Assembly (NCBI GenBank): GCA_049700195.1
Contig: JBNAVY010000088.1
Coordinates: 1-7,653, forward strand
DNA: 7,653 nucleotides
Source: JBNAVY01 sp049700195
GTDB taxonomy: Bacteria > Bacillota > Thermoanaerobacteria > Thermoanaerobacterales > Thermoanaerobacteraceae
Direction of reading: 5' to 3'
Under the pieces are notes generated by a model. It worked only from the letters and a program-made list of their open reading frames with translations, searched no databases and was not told the DNA's origin. A program made the translations under genes and the position numbers. Positions 1 to 5,680 of the stretch are shown piece after piece; positions within the stretch are counted from its first letter, which is position 1; every line of letters begins with the position of its first letter.

Positions 1-21
1 AGATTTAATATCATTTTCGGC

Positions 22-40
22 AAAAACTTGATTTGTCAAG
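22..40 (-). terminator. Weak hairpin with T-run, possible terminator of the flippase-like fragment
   Basis: On the minus strand a 5-bp stem (CTTGA/TCAAG, 4-nt loop) is followed by five Ts, about 60 nt after the stop of the flippase-like reading frame. The stem is short, so terminator activity is uncertain. The rest of 1-102 shows no gene, RNA or convincing promoter to me. Confidence 0.3.
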
Positions 41-102
41 AAAAACAGAAAAATTTGAGTGCGGAGGAATAATTGTGGTGTTTTAGTATTCAAAATCAAT
101 AG

Positions 103-582
103 TTATGTCGGTTCTAAAAAATCATTTATTCGCCTTGAGGAAGAGATTATGGACTTGAATGAGACAGATCCAGTAAAGATAAATATTATCCCATATAATG
201 TCTGTTGTAGAAATTGCATCGTATGAACTATAAATACATACAGGAGTGCGCTGGAGTTCATAAGAGACGGTGCTACAAACAGTTCGAGCGCCTTGAGTGT
301 AAAGAAGTCAAATGGTCCAACAAAGGCCGGGCCGGATGGGATTGTAATACCGATTACCTGCATACAGAGTACCACATAAGCGGCGATATATGGTAGTTCA
401 TTCCCATTTTCAGTCTGAAGTCCACAGGCATAGAACATCAGATAGAGTCCAGTGGCGTTTAAGCCCCAGTAAATCATAGATTGAAAGAAGATATTTAGAA
501 AGCTCCCGATATCTGGAAGCGACTTCAGTCCGAAGATAAATCTATTCAGTATCCCGACTATCTTCTCCGCAAGTTTATGAGA
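103..582 (-). pseudogene. 5'-truncated flippase-like (UPF0104 / LPG-synthase TM-type) membrane protein
   Basis: This is the C-terminal part of a polytopic membrane protein that I assign to the flippase-like UPF0104/LPG_synthase_TM family. That family averages over 300 residues; about 160 are present. An ATG exists at 477, but the same frame reads plausibly family-like upstream of it (AEKIVG, then a Phe/Leu-rich stretch) until it meets the T-run of a terminator near 582. It contains no ATG, GTG or TTG there and hits a stop at 604-606, so the N-terminal half and start are missing. Diagnostic features are the IPSGPAFVGPFDFF segment, resembling the P-x-GP-(G/A)-F-x-G loop of the family, and three hydrophobic helices around it. 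The frame ends normally with TAA at 103. The DNA is richer in G+C than the rest: row 241-300 has 32 G+C of 60, against 14 of 60 in row 1201-1260. It is probably foreign or joined by assembly. Family assignment is moderate; truncation is seen directly. Confidence 0.6.
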
Positions 583-615
583 AAAAATCCTGAAGATAAA
601 TCTTCAGGATTTTTT
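582..615 (-). terminator. Intrinsic terminator of the FMN riboswitch (expression platform)
   Basis: A perfect 15-bp inverted repeat (arms 582-596 and 601-615, 4-nt loop) whose minus-strand right arm ends in six Ts, so it is a strong intrinsic terminator. The first minus-strand arm (599-608 in plus coordinates) is an exact 10-nt complement of the riboswitch P1 5' strand (742-751). That makes it the expected switching partner. With flanking A and T runs it could also work in the plus direction. Confidence 0.88.
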
Positions 616-639
616 GAGAATATTATGCCATAAAAATAA

Positions 640-751
640 AATCTTCTCCCATCCAGACTATACTGTCGGCTTTGGAATTAAACCAAATCCACCGTTTTCA
701 CGGGTTGCGGGCTATACCGCCGGTCGGGAATTACACCCTGCCCTGAAGATT
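640..751 (-). ncRNA. FMN riboswitch (RFN element)
   Basis: On the minus strand this stretch carries the whole conserved FMN aptamer. In order: an AATCTTC P1 strand, GGGCAGGGTG, ATTCCCGACCGGCGGTA, AGCCCGC, GATTTGG, ATTCCAAAGCCGACAGTA, TAGTCTGGATGGGAGAAG, and the closing P1 strand GAAGATT. P1 pairs 745-751 with 640-646. RFN elements bind flavin mononucleotide and normally switch off riboflavin synthesis (rib) or uptake (ribU/ypaA) genes. The terminator at 582-615 follows by 24 nt, fitting control by premature termination: FMN keeps P1 closed and frees the terminator; without FMN the P1 5' strand can pair with the terminator's first arm. Unusually, no riboflavin gene follows; the next frame is a truncated flippase-like gene. 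Confidence 0.96.
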
Positions 752-779
752 ATCTTCTTTAAATTAAATTATATTTTAT

Positions 780-807
780 ATTTTACACTTAAATAATATT
801 TTGTCAA
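780..807 (-). promoter_or_regulatory. Sigma-A promoter driving the FMN riboswitch leader
   Basis: On the minus strand a perfect -35 TTGACA (802-807) is separated by 16 bp from a -10 TAAAAT (780-785). Transcription would start near 773, about 20 nt before the aptamer. The -35 box begins only 24 nt past the arcC stop codon, and no hairpin with a T-run lies between. Read-through from the arc operon into the riboswitch is therefore possible. Confidence 0.75.
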
Positions 808-830
808 TAGATTTTTTTAATATTTATATT

Positions 831-1772
831 TTATTCTGTAATAACTGTACCAGCTTTTCCTTCTAAAGCATCCAAAGCTTTATCCAATGATGTTATAATA
901 GCTCTTCTCCCAGGTTTTGACTGTGCAAACCTAACTGCCGCTTTCACTTTTGGAAGCATGCTACCAGGAGCAAACTGACCCTCATCAATATATTTTAAAG
1001 CCTCTTTTACAGTCATCTTTTCTAAATCCTTTTGATCTGATTTTTTATAATTAATAGAAACTTTATCAACTGCTGTCAGTATCAAAAGAATATCACTATC
1101 TATATCTTCTGCAAGTCTTTCTGATGCAAGATCTTTATCAATAACTGCAGCAACGCCTTTTAAATTGCCATTTTCCCTGATTACGGGTATTCCACCCCCA
1201 CCAACTGTTATTACTATTACTCCATTTTTAACCAAAAGTTTTATCGTATTTAATTCTATAATTTCTTTAGGATCAGGTGAAGCAACTACTCTTCTATATC
1301 CTCTTCCACTGTCTTCTACTATTTCATATCCTTTTGTATTTTTTAAGATTTCGGCTTCTTCTTTTGAATAAAATGGTCCAATAGGTTTTGTAGGCTTTTT
1401 AAACGCAGGATCATTTTTATCAACAACAACCTGTGTTATTATTGTAGTTACATCTTTATGAATATTTCTTTCCTTTAAAACTTCCCCTAGACTTTGCTGT
1501 ATCATATAACCTATCATACCTTGGCTTTCTGCTCCACATACATCAAAAGGCATTGCCGGTATGACTTTTGATGCAACTTCATTTTGTATTACTATATTGC
1601 CGACTTGTGGGCCATTGCCATGTGTAATTACGATAGAATATCCCTTTTCAATTATATCAGCAAGATAACCCGCTGTCCTCTTAACAACTTCTAATTGAGC
1701 TTCTGCAGTAGGTTGTGTATTAACATCCTGCAGGGCATTTCCTCCTAAAGCTATAACTAATTTTTCCTTCAT
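831..1772 (-). CDS. arcC: Carbamate kinase (arginine deiminase pathway)
   Basis: Carbamate kinase makes ATP and carbamate (which decays to CO2 and ammonia) from carbamoyl phosphate and ADP, the energy-yielding last step of arginine fermentation in the cytoplasm. The 313-residue length is normal for this amino-acid-kinase-fold enzyme. Family motifs are present in order: ALGGNAL (8-14), HGNGPQVGN (51-59), RRVVASPDP (160-168), TVGGGGIPV (189-197), AVIDKDLASERLAEDIDSD (209-227) and GSMLPKVKA (270-278). I start at the ATG at 1772, not the in-frame ATG at 1787, because GGGAGG lies 5 nt before the former and the upstream ATG would begin before that ribosome site. The gene begins 24 nt after the stop of the ornithine carbamoyltransferase gene, so the two are co-transcribed. 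No terminator follows directly; the riboswitch promoter starts 24 nt downstream. Confidence 0.96.
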   Translation of the reverse strand: MKEKLVIALGGNALQDVNTQPTAEAQLEVVKRTAGYLADIIEKGYSIVITHGNGPQVGNIVIQNEVASKVIPAMPFDVCGAESQGMIGYMIQQSLGEVLKERNIHKDVTTIITQVVVDKNDPAFKKPTKPIGPFYSKEEAEILKNTKGYEIVEDSGRGYRRVVASPDPKEIIELNTIKLLVKNGVIVITVGGGGIPVIRENGNLKGVAAVIDKDLASERLAEDIDSDILLILTAVDKVSINYKKSDQKDLEKMTVKEALKYIDEGQFAPGSMLPKVKAAVRFAQSKPGRRAIITSLDKALDALEGKAGTVITE

Positions 1773-1796
1773 ATAATCCTCCCGCATTTTTGGATT

Positions 1797-2738
1797 TTAA
1801 AGCATTGTTGCTATCATTACAGCTTTTATAGTATGTTTTCTGTTTTCAGCTTCATCCCACACCCTTGATTGTTTTCCTTCTATAACCTCAAAAGTAACTT
1901 CCTGCCCTTTAATCGCTGGCAGACAATGTAAAAATATTGTATCACTTCTTCCTGTAAGCTTCATAAGATCATCATTTACTTGGAAAGGTCTTAAGAGCGC
2001 CTCTCTTTCCTTAGCTTTTGCCTCTTCTCCCATTGAAGCCCATACATCAGTATAAACAGCATCTGCACCATCTATACCTTCACCAGGATTACTTGTTACT
2101 TCAAAATTACCTCCATTTTCAATTGCTATCTGCTTTATTTCATCTATAAATTCCTGTGAAGGCCATAATTCTTTAGGTGAATTTATAACATAATACATAC
2201 CCATTTTTGCACAACCTATTGCAAGTGTATTTGCCATATTGTTTCTCCCGTCACCAACAAAAACCAATTTTCGCCCTTTTATATTGCCAAATTCTTCTTC
2301 TATTGTCATAAGATCAGCAAGAACTTGTGTAGGATGATATTCATCTGTAAGTCCATTAAAAACAGGGACACCAGAATATTTTGCTAATATATCAACAGTT
2401 TCCTGCTTAAAGCCTCTAAATTCTATTGCATCAAACATTCTTCCTAAAACTCTTGCAGTATCTTCTATAGATTCTTTCCCTCCAAGTTGTATATCATCTG
2501 TAGATAAAAATACTGGATGTCCTCCTTCTTCACCAAAGGCAGTTTCAAATGCACACCTTGTCCTTGTTGAACGCTTTTCAAATATTAATGCAATAGTCTT
2601 GCCTAAAAAACGCTGATGGACAACACCGGCTTTTCTCTCCTCTTTTACTTGTTTAGAAACATCTAAAAGATATCTTATCTCCTGTGGTGAATAATCTCTT
2701 AAGCTTAATAAACTTCTTCCTTTTAAATTAAATGCCAT
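1797..2738 (-). CDS. arcB: Ornithine carbamoyltransferase, catabolic role inferred from operon
   Basis: Catalyses exchange between citrulline plus phosphate and ornithine plus carbamoyl phosphate; between arcA and arcC it would run toward carbamoyl phosphate. The carbamoyl-phosphate site is STRTR (57-61), with HPTQ at 135-138 in the TDEYHPTQVLADLMT segment. The ornithine-side motifs are DGRNNMANT (163-171), DVWASMGE (231-238) and HCLP (271-274, the mobile-loop Cys-Leu-Pro). The C-terminal DEAENRKHTIKAVM helix is typical. At 313 residues it is a little shorter than many catabolic ArcB proteins and nearer to biosynthetic ArgF, so sequence alone does not separate the two; the operon favours arcB. 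AAGGAGG lies 7 nt before the ATG. A 66-bp gap separates it from arcA and contains a possible internal promoter, so it may also be expressed apart from arcA. Confidence 0.95.
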   Translation of the reverse strand: MAFNLKGRSLLSLRDYSPQEIRYLLDVSKQVKEERKAGVVHQRFLGKTIALIFEKRSTRTRCAFETAFGEEGGHPVFLSTDDIQLGGKESIEDTARVLGRMFDAIEFRGFKQETVDILAKYSGVPVFNGLTDEYHPTQVLADLMTIEEEFGNIKGRKLVFVGDGRNNMANTLAIGCAKMGMYYVINSPKELWPSQEFIDEIKQIAIENGGNFEVTSNPGEGIDGADAVYTDVWASMGEEAKAKEREALLRPFQVNDDLMKLTGRSDTIFLHCLPAIKGQEVTFEVIEGKQSRVWDEAENRKHTIKAVMIATML

Positions 2739-2770
2739 ATTTTATCCTCCTTCAAAATAATTTCTTTTTT

Positions 2771-2799
2771 ATTTTATATTATAGGCTTATTTTAGTCAA
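2771..2799 (-). promoter_or_regulatory. Possible internal promoter upstream of arcB
   Basis: In the arcA-arcB gap the minus strand reads TTGACT (2794-2799), 17 bp, TAAAAT (2771-2776), each one base off consensus, with a start expected near 2764. The -35 sits inside a 7-bp inverted repeat (TTATTTT at 2787-2793 and AAAATAA at 2798-2804) directly after the arcA stop. AT-rich DNA makes chance matches common, so this is a candidate only. Confidence 0.4.
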
Positions 2800-2804
2800 A
2801 ATAA

Positions 2805-4037
2805 TTAAATTTCATCACGGTTTAAAGGCATAGACATACATCTTGGACCTCCACGTCCTCTTACAAGTTCAGAACCCTCAATTTCTATGACTGTAATCCC
2901 ATGTTCTCTTAATGTATTATTTGTAATTTCATTTCTATTATATGTCATTACCACACCTGGAGAAATAGCCAAAGTATTTGTACTGTCATTCCATTGTTCT
3001 CTTGCACCACTTATAGCATCACCACCCCCGCTTTCAATTAATACAACTTTATCTATTTTAAGGGTTTTCTCTAATAAAGCTATAAAATCCTCTTCAATTT
3101 TTATTGCCATATTATTAGAGTTCCCTCTAGATATCCTGTATATTGCAAGTTTATCTTTAATGCCTGGATAAATAAGAAATTTATCCTTGTCTATCATAGT
3201 AAACACTGTATCTAAATGCATAAAAGTCCTTTTTTTAGGAATCTCTATCGCTATAATTTCTTTTACTTCATCTGTTCCTTCAAATAAGTTTCGTGAAATT
3301 TCTTCAATGCCTTGAGGTGAAGTTCTTTCGCTTATTCCAATTGCAACAGCTTCCTTACTTAAGACAAGAACGTCTCCCCCTTCTATATTGTAATCTGATC
3401 GATAATCATGCCATAAAGGAGCTTTAGATGCATCTATAACTTTTGAATACTTATAAATGTACTTCATAATCATTGCTTCCCTTTGCCTTGCTGGTGTCTT
3501 CATACTGCTTATCATCATTCCATTTCCAATAACAGCAGCAGGGTCACGCATAAAATAACAATTTGGCAACGGATTTATATAAAAAGGTGCATCATTTAAA
3601 ACATAATCAACTAAAGAATTTGGTTTAATATCTCCAAGCTCTTTTTTGGATAAACCCGATATAGCATAATTAACTATTTCCTCCGGCTTTTTATCTTTCA
3701 GAAAATTAGAAATTATTTTCTTGGTTTCTGAAGATGCCATAATATAAGAAATCAGATCATATATAAAAAATTCTCTGATATCTTTATCTTCTAATACCTC
3801 CTTAAGCAAAACTTCAACGTAATAAACCTTTGTCCCATTTTCCTCTAAAGACTGTGCAAATTTATCATGTTCCTCTTGTATTCTCTTAAGCCACGGAATA
3901 TCATCAAAAAGAAGTTCAGAAAGAAATTCAGGCGTCAGTCTTTCCAATTCACTGCCTGGTCTGTGTAACATAACAGCATTTAATTTCCCAATTTCAGAAT
4001 TTACATTTAAACAGCCTGTTTGTTCCTTCAACTTCAT
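2805..4037 (-). CDS. arcA: Arginine deiminase
   Basis: Hydrolyses L-arginine to citrulline and ammonia, the committed step of the arginine deiminase pathway (guanidino-modifying enzyme superfamily). The 410 residues match the family length. Visible active-site elements are FDDIPW (44-49), YFMRDPA with Asp165, EGGD with Glu219, MHLDTVF with His274 and Asp276, and the nucleophile Cys400 in GGPRCMSMP near the C-terminus. The full catalytic set is therefore present. First gene of the operon with arcB and arcC; a sigma-A promoter and repeat elements lie upstream. The start is not settled: AGGGGGG (4039-4045) ends only 1 nt before the ATG at 4037, unusually close, whereas the TTG at 4031 (codon 3) is 7 nt away, a normal distance. 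The two choices differ by only two residues. Confidence 0.97.
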   Translation of the reverse strand: MKLKEQTGCLNVNSEIGKLNAVMLHRPGSELERLTPEFLSELLFDDIPWLKRIQEEHDKFAQSLEENGTKVYYVEVLLKEVLEDKDIREFFIYDLISYIMASSETKKIISNFLKDKKPEEIVNYAISGLSKKELGDIKPNSLVDYVLNDAPFYINPLPNCYFMRDPAAVIGNGMMISSMKTPARQREAMIMKYIYKYSKVIDASKAPLWHDYRSDYNIEGGDVLVLSKEAVAIGISERTSPQGIEEISRNLFEGTDEVKEIIAIEIPKKRTFMHLDTVFTMIDKDKFLIYPGIKDKLAIYRISRGNSNNMAIKIEEDFIALLEKTLKIDKVVLIESGGGDAISGAREQWNDSTNTLAISPGVVMTYNRNEITNNTLREHGITVIEIEGSELVRGRGGPRCMSMPLNRDEI

Positions 4038-4038
4038 A

Positions 4039-4054
4039 CCCCCCTGAATTTATT
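4039..4054 (-). repeat. 16-nt leader repeat with G-rich ribosome site, copy 1 (before arcA)
   Basis: On the minus strand AATAAATTCAGGGGGG lies directly before arcA. The identical 16 nt occurs before the amidohydrolase gene at 5554-5569. The six Gs can pair with the anti-Shine-Dalgarno with one G-U pair. Here it overlaps TGAATAAATTCA (4045-4056), which has exact ARG-type half-sites TGAAT and ATTCA but with a 2-nt instead of a 4-nt centre. Confidence 0.6.
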
Positions 4055-4064
4055 CATTAATAGA

Positions 4065-4082
4065 TTATACAATATAGTATAA
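4065..4082. promoter_or_regulatory. Inverted repeat over the arcA -10 box, candidate operator
   Basis: TTATAC (4065-4070), six bases, GTATAA (4077-4082): perfect 6-bp arms. The right arm contains the -10 element TATACT of the arcA promoter as read on the minus strand, so a protein bound here would block RNA polymerase. The half-site GTATAA recurs in a larger repeat at 4133-4156. Which regulator would bind is not shown; ArgR/AhrC is a guess from the operon's function. Confidence 0.4.
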
Positions 4083-4104
4083 ACTATTAAATACACTTTT
4101 GCAA
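4076..4104 (-). promoter_or_regulatory. Sigma-A promoter of the arcABC operon
   Basis: On the minus strand TTGCAA (4099-4104), exactly 17 bp, TATACT (4076-4081). Transcription would start near 4069, giving a leader of about 30-40 nt to the arcA start. It lies downstream of the preceding gene's terminator (4191-4225), as expected for an independently controlled operon. Confidence 0.65.
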
Positions 4105-4123
4105 TTTAGTGCTTGAAAGCTGT

Positions 4124-4137
4124 TGTAAACGTTTTGT
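4124..4137. promoter_or_regulatory. cre-like site (possible CcpA target) upstream of arcA
   Basis: TGTAAACGTTTTGT matches the catabolite-response consensus TGWAANCGNTNWCA except at its last two defined bases, and has the central ACGT. It lies about 60 nt upstream of the predicted start of transcription. Carbon catabolite control of arginine deiminase operons is known in several Firmicutes; here it is inference from a single imperfect match that overlaps the next inverted repeat. Confidence 0.3.
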
Positions 4138-4156
4138 ATAAAAATAATTATACAAA
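4133..4156. promoter_or_regulatory. 9-bp inverted repeat TTTGTATAA-N6-TTATACAAA upstream of arcA
   Basis: Perfect 9-bp arms (4133-4141 and 4148-4156) around six A/T bases, centred about 75 nt upstream of the predicted arcA transcription start. The classic ARG box is TGNAT-N4-ATNCA; here the outer half-sites are correct (TGTAT, ATACA) but 10 bases apart. It could be two overlapping degenerate boxes or a site for another dimeric regulator. A related single half, TTTGTATAAATAA, is at 4294-4306, and TATAC/GTATA arms recur at 4356-4377. Confidence 0.45.
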
Positions 4157-4190
4157 CTTTTATATATTTTAATAAATTTTATAAGTATTC

Positions 4191-4225
4191 GAAAATAAAA
4201 AAAGAACTTCTGTTCAAAGTTCTTT
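4191..4225 (-). terminator. Intrinsic terminator after the amidohydrolase gene
   Basis: On the minus strand AAAGAACTT pairs with AAGTTCTTT (plus coordinates 4217-4225 and 4201-4209, 7-nt loop), followed by TTTTTATTTT. It lies 165 nt past the amidohydrolase stop and upstream of the arcA promoter, so it separates the two units. The rest of the gap at 4226-4390 is very AT-rich and holds only GTATA/TATAC half-sites and a 20-codon ORF without a ribosome site. Confidence 0.8.
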
Positions 4226-4390
4226 AAAATCAGCATCATTTAAAATAAATGTAAAATCGTAATTTTGAATAAACATAAAAAGAGTCTTTAAAATTTGTAT
4301 AAATAATTTTTACTTTTTATAAAAATTTTTTTAATAAACAAATGTAAAAATCAACTATACAAATAAATTTAAGTATAATAAGCTGTATTT

Positions 4391-5548
4391 TTAGTTTTTA
4401 TAAACAATCTCACCATTTATAAATACATATTTAACTTTTGATTTTATATCTAGAGGAAAACCATCGTAGACAACAATATCAGCATCTTTACCATTCTTTA
4501 AACTTCCTACTCTGTCATCAATACCAATTATTTTGGCAGGATTTATTGTAACTGCTTTTAAAGCTTCCATCTCCTCCATACCGTCTTTTACAGCTAAAGC
4601 GGCGCAAAGAGACAGATAGTTAAGGGGAATAACAGGATGATCTGTCATTATAGCTACTAAAAGCCCTGCTCTTGATAATATACCAGGTGTTTTAAAGGTT
4701 AAATTAAGCAATTCTATTTTTGACCTTTCAGATAAGGACGGCCCAACTATAACTTTTGCATTTTCTTTAACAAGTTCATCTGCGATAAGATGACCCTCTG
4801 TACAGTGATCAAGAGTAATATCTACATTAAATTCTTTTGCTATCCTAATAGCTGTAAAAATATCATCTGCTCTATGTGCATGAGCTTTTAAAGGAATTTC
4901 TCGTTTTAATACCTTAACCATGGCCTCTAATCCTAAGTCTCTTTCTGGCTTTTTATCAGGATCAGAGCCTGCTTTTTCCATCTTCTCCATATATTCTTGA
5001 GCTTTTATTAGTTCTTGTCTTAAAAGTGCAGCAACAGCCATTCTAGTCGAAGGCATTTTATGCTGTTCATGATATACAGATTTTGGGTTTTCACCAAAAG
5101 CAATTTTTATTGCCACAGGTTCTTTTATTATCATATTGTCAATTCTCTTACCATATGTTTTTATCGCTGCAAACTGTCCTCCAATAACATTAGCACTACC
5201 TGGCCCAGTAACAGCAGTAGTCACCCCCGCCTGATATGCTTCTTCAAAATATTTATCCATTGGATTTATACCATCAATAGCTCTCATTTGTGGTGTTACA
5301 GGGTCTGTAGCTTCATTGCCATCGGCTCCTTCAAATCCCATTGCATTTTCCCACATGCCAAGATGACAGTGTGCGTCAATCATGCCTGGAATAACAGTCA
5401 AACCCTCTATATTTATTACTTCAGCATCAAGAGGTGCTATAAGATCAACTCCAACATCTTTTATTTTTCCGTTTTCAATTAAGATATCTCCTTTTTCATA
5501 TGTATTACCTTCCATTGTTAAAACTTTACCATTTTTTAATAAATACAT
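4391..5548 (-). CDS. Amidohydrolase-superfamily protein (COG1228 / imidazolonepropionase-like)
   Basis: A 385-residue metal-dependent hydrolase of the amidohydrolase superfamily. A small N-terminal beta domain leads into GMIDAHCHLG, whose His60 and His62 form the first metal-binding HxH. Further candidate ligands are His223/His225 in KAHAHRADD, His248 and His253 in LDHCTEGH, and Asp303 in MTDHP. The C-terminal GSLKNGKDADIVVYDG segment (348-363) is the usual return of the beta domain. Related COG1228 members include imidazolonepropionase and Xaa-Arg/Lys dipeptidases, but the substrate cannot be read from this sequence. The neighbouring arginine deiminase operon makes an arginine-releasing peptidase an interesting guess, not a conclusion. 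I start at the ATG at 5548, with AGGGGGG 5 nt upstream; the in-frame ATG at 5581 overlaps the predicted -10 box and adds a segment unlike the family. Single-gene unit with its own promoter and terminator. Confidence 0.88.
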   Translation of the reverse strand: MYLLKNGKVLTMEGNTYEKGDILIENGKIKDVGVDLIAPLDAEVINIEGLTVIPGMIDAHCHLGMWENAMGFEGADGNEATDPVTPQMRAIDGINPMDKYFEEAYQAGVTTAVTGPGSANVIGGQFAAIKTYGKRIDNMIIKEPVAIKIAFGENPKSVYHEQHKMPSTRMAVAALLRQELIKAQEYMEKMEKAGSDPDKKPERDLGLEAMVKVLKREIPLKAHAHRADDIFTAIRIAKEFNVDITLDHCTEGHLIADELVKENAKVIVGPSLSERSKIELLNLTFKTPGILSRAGLLVAIMTDHPVIPLNYLSLCAALAVKDGMEEMEALKAVTINPAKIIGIDDRVGSLKNGKDADIVVYDGFPLDIKSKVKYVFINGEIVYKN

Positions 5549-5553
5549 AAAAT

Positions 5554-5569
5554 CCCCCCTGAATTTATT
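5554..5569 (-). repeat. 16-nt leader repeat with G-rich ribosome site, copy 2 (before amidohydrolase)
   Basis: Exact second copy of AATAAATTCAGGGGGG found before arcA (4039-4054). Here the G run is 5 nt from the ATG, a normal ribosome-site distance, which fixes the start at 5548. Similarity upstream of the 16 nt is limited to general AT richness. Confidence 0.6.
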
Positions 5570-5579
5570 ATATATTAAC

Positions 5580-5588
5580 ATTATATCA
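5580..5588 (-). promoter_or_regulatory. Extended -10 promoter of the amidohydrolase gene
   Basis: On the minus strand TGATATAAT: a perfect -10 TATAAT preceded by the TGN extension that compensates for a weak -35. No good TTGACA match lies 16-18 bp upstream. Transcription would start near 5573, giving a leader of about 25 nt that contains the 16-nt repeat. Confidence 0.6.
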
Positions 5589-5680
5589 TATCCCTATTTA
5601 TTTATGAAATTTTATTTTTTGTAATATATATAATTAACTATGTAAAAATATTAATATTTAATTTATTTATTTAATTATTT

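Noticed and set aside
7..37. TTGACA on the minus strand near the left edge, as a promoter -35
   Set aside because: No acceptable -10 lies 16-18 bp downstream; the nearest TATTAA is over 20 bp away, and the TTGACA is better explained as part of a small hairpin.
63..86. GGAGG followed by GTG on the plus strand, as a gene start
   Set aside because: The frame GTG GTG TTT ends at once in TAG.
614..796. 60-residue plus-strand ORF
   Set aside because: It is the reverse complement of the FMN riboswitch and its leader, a structured RNA that explains the sequence.
4214..4276. 20-codon minus-strand ORF ending inside the terminator loop downstream of the amidohydrolase gene
   Set aside because: No ribosome binding site precedes its ATG and the sequence matches nothing I recognise; open frames this short are expected by chance.
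5060..5482. 140-residue plus-strand ORF within the amidohydrolase gene
   Set aside because: It lies wholly opposite a gene with clear family motifs, has no ribosome site, and its Cys/Ile/Asn-rich composition is typical of an antisense shadow.
5646..5659. Palindrome AAATATTAATATTT after the VTT-domain gene, as a terminator
   Set aside because: It consists only of A and T, has no loop and no long T-run, so it would be very unstable.
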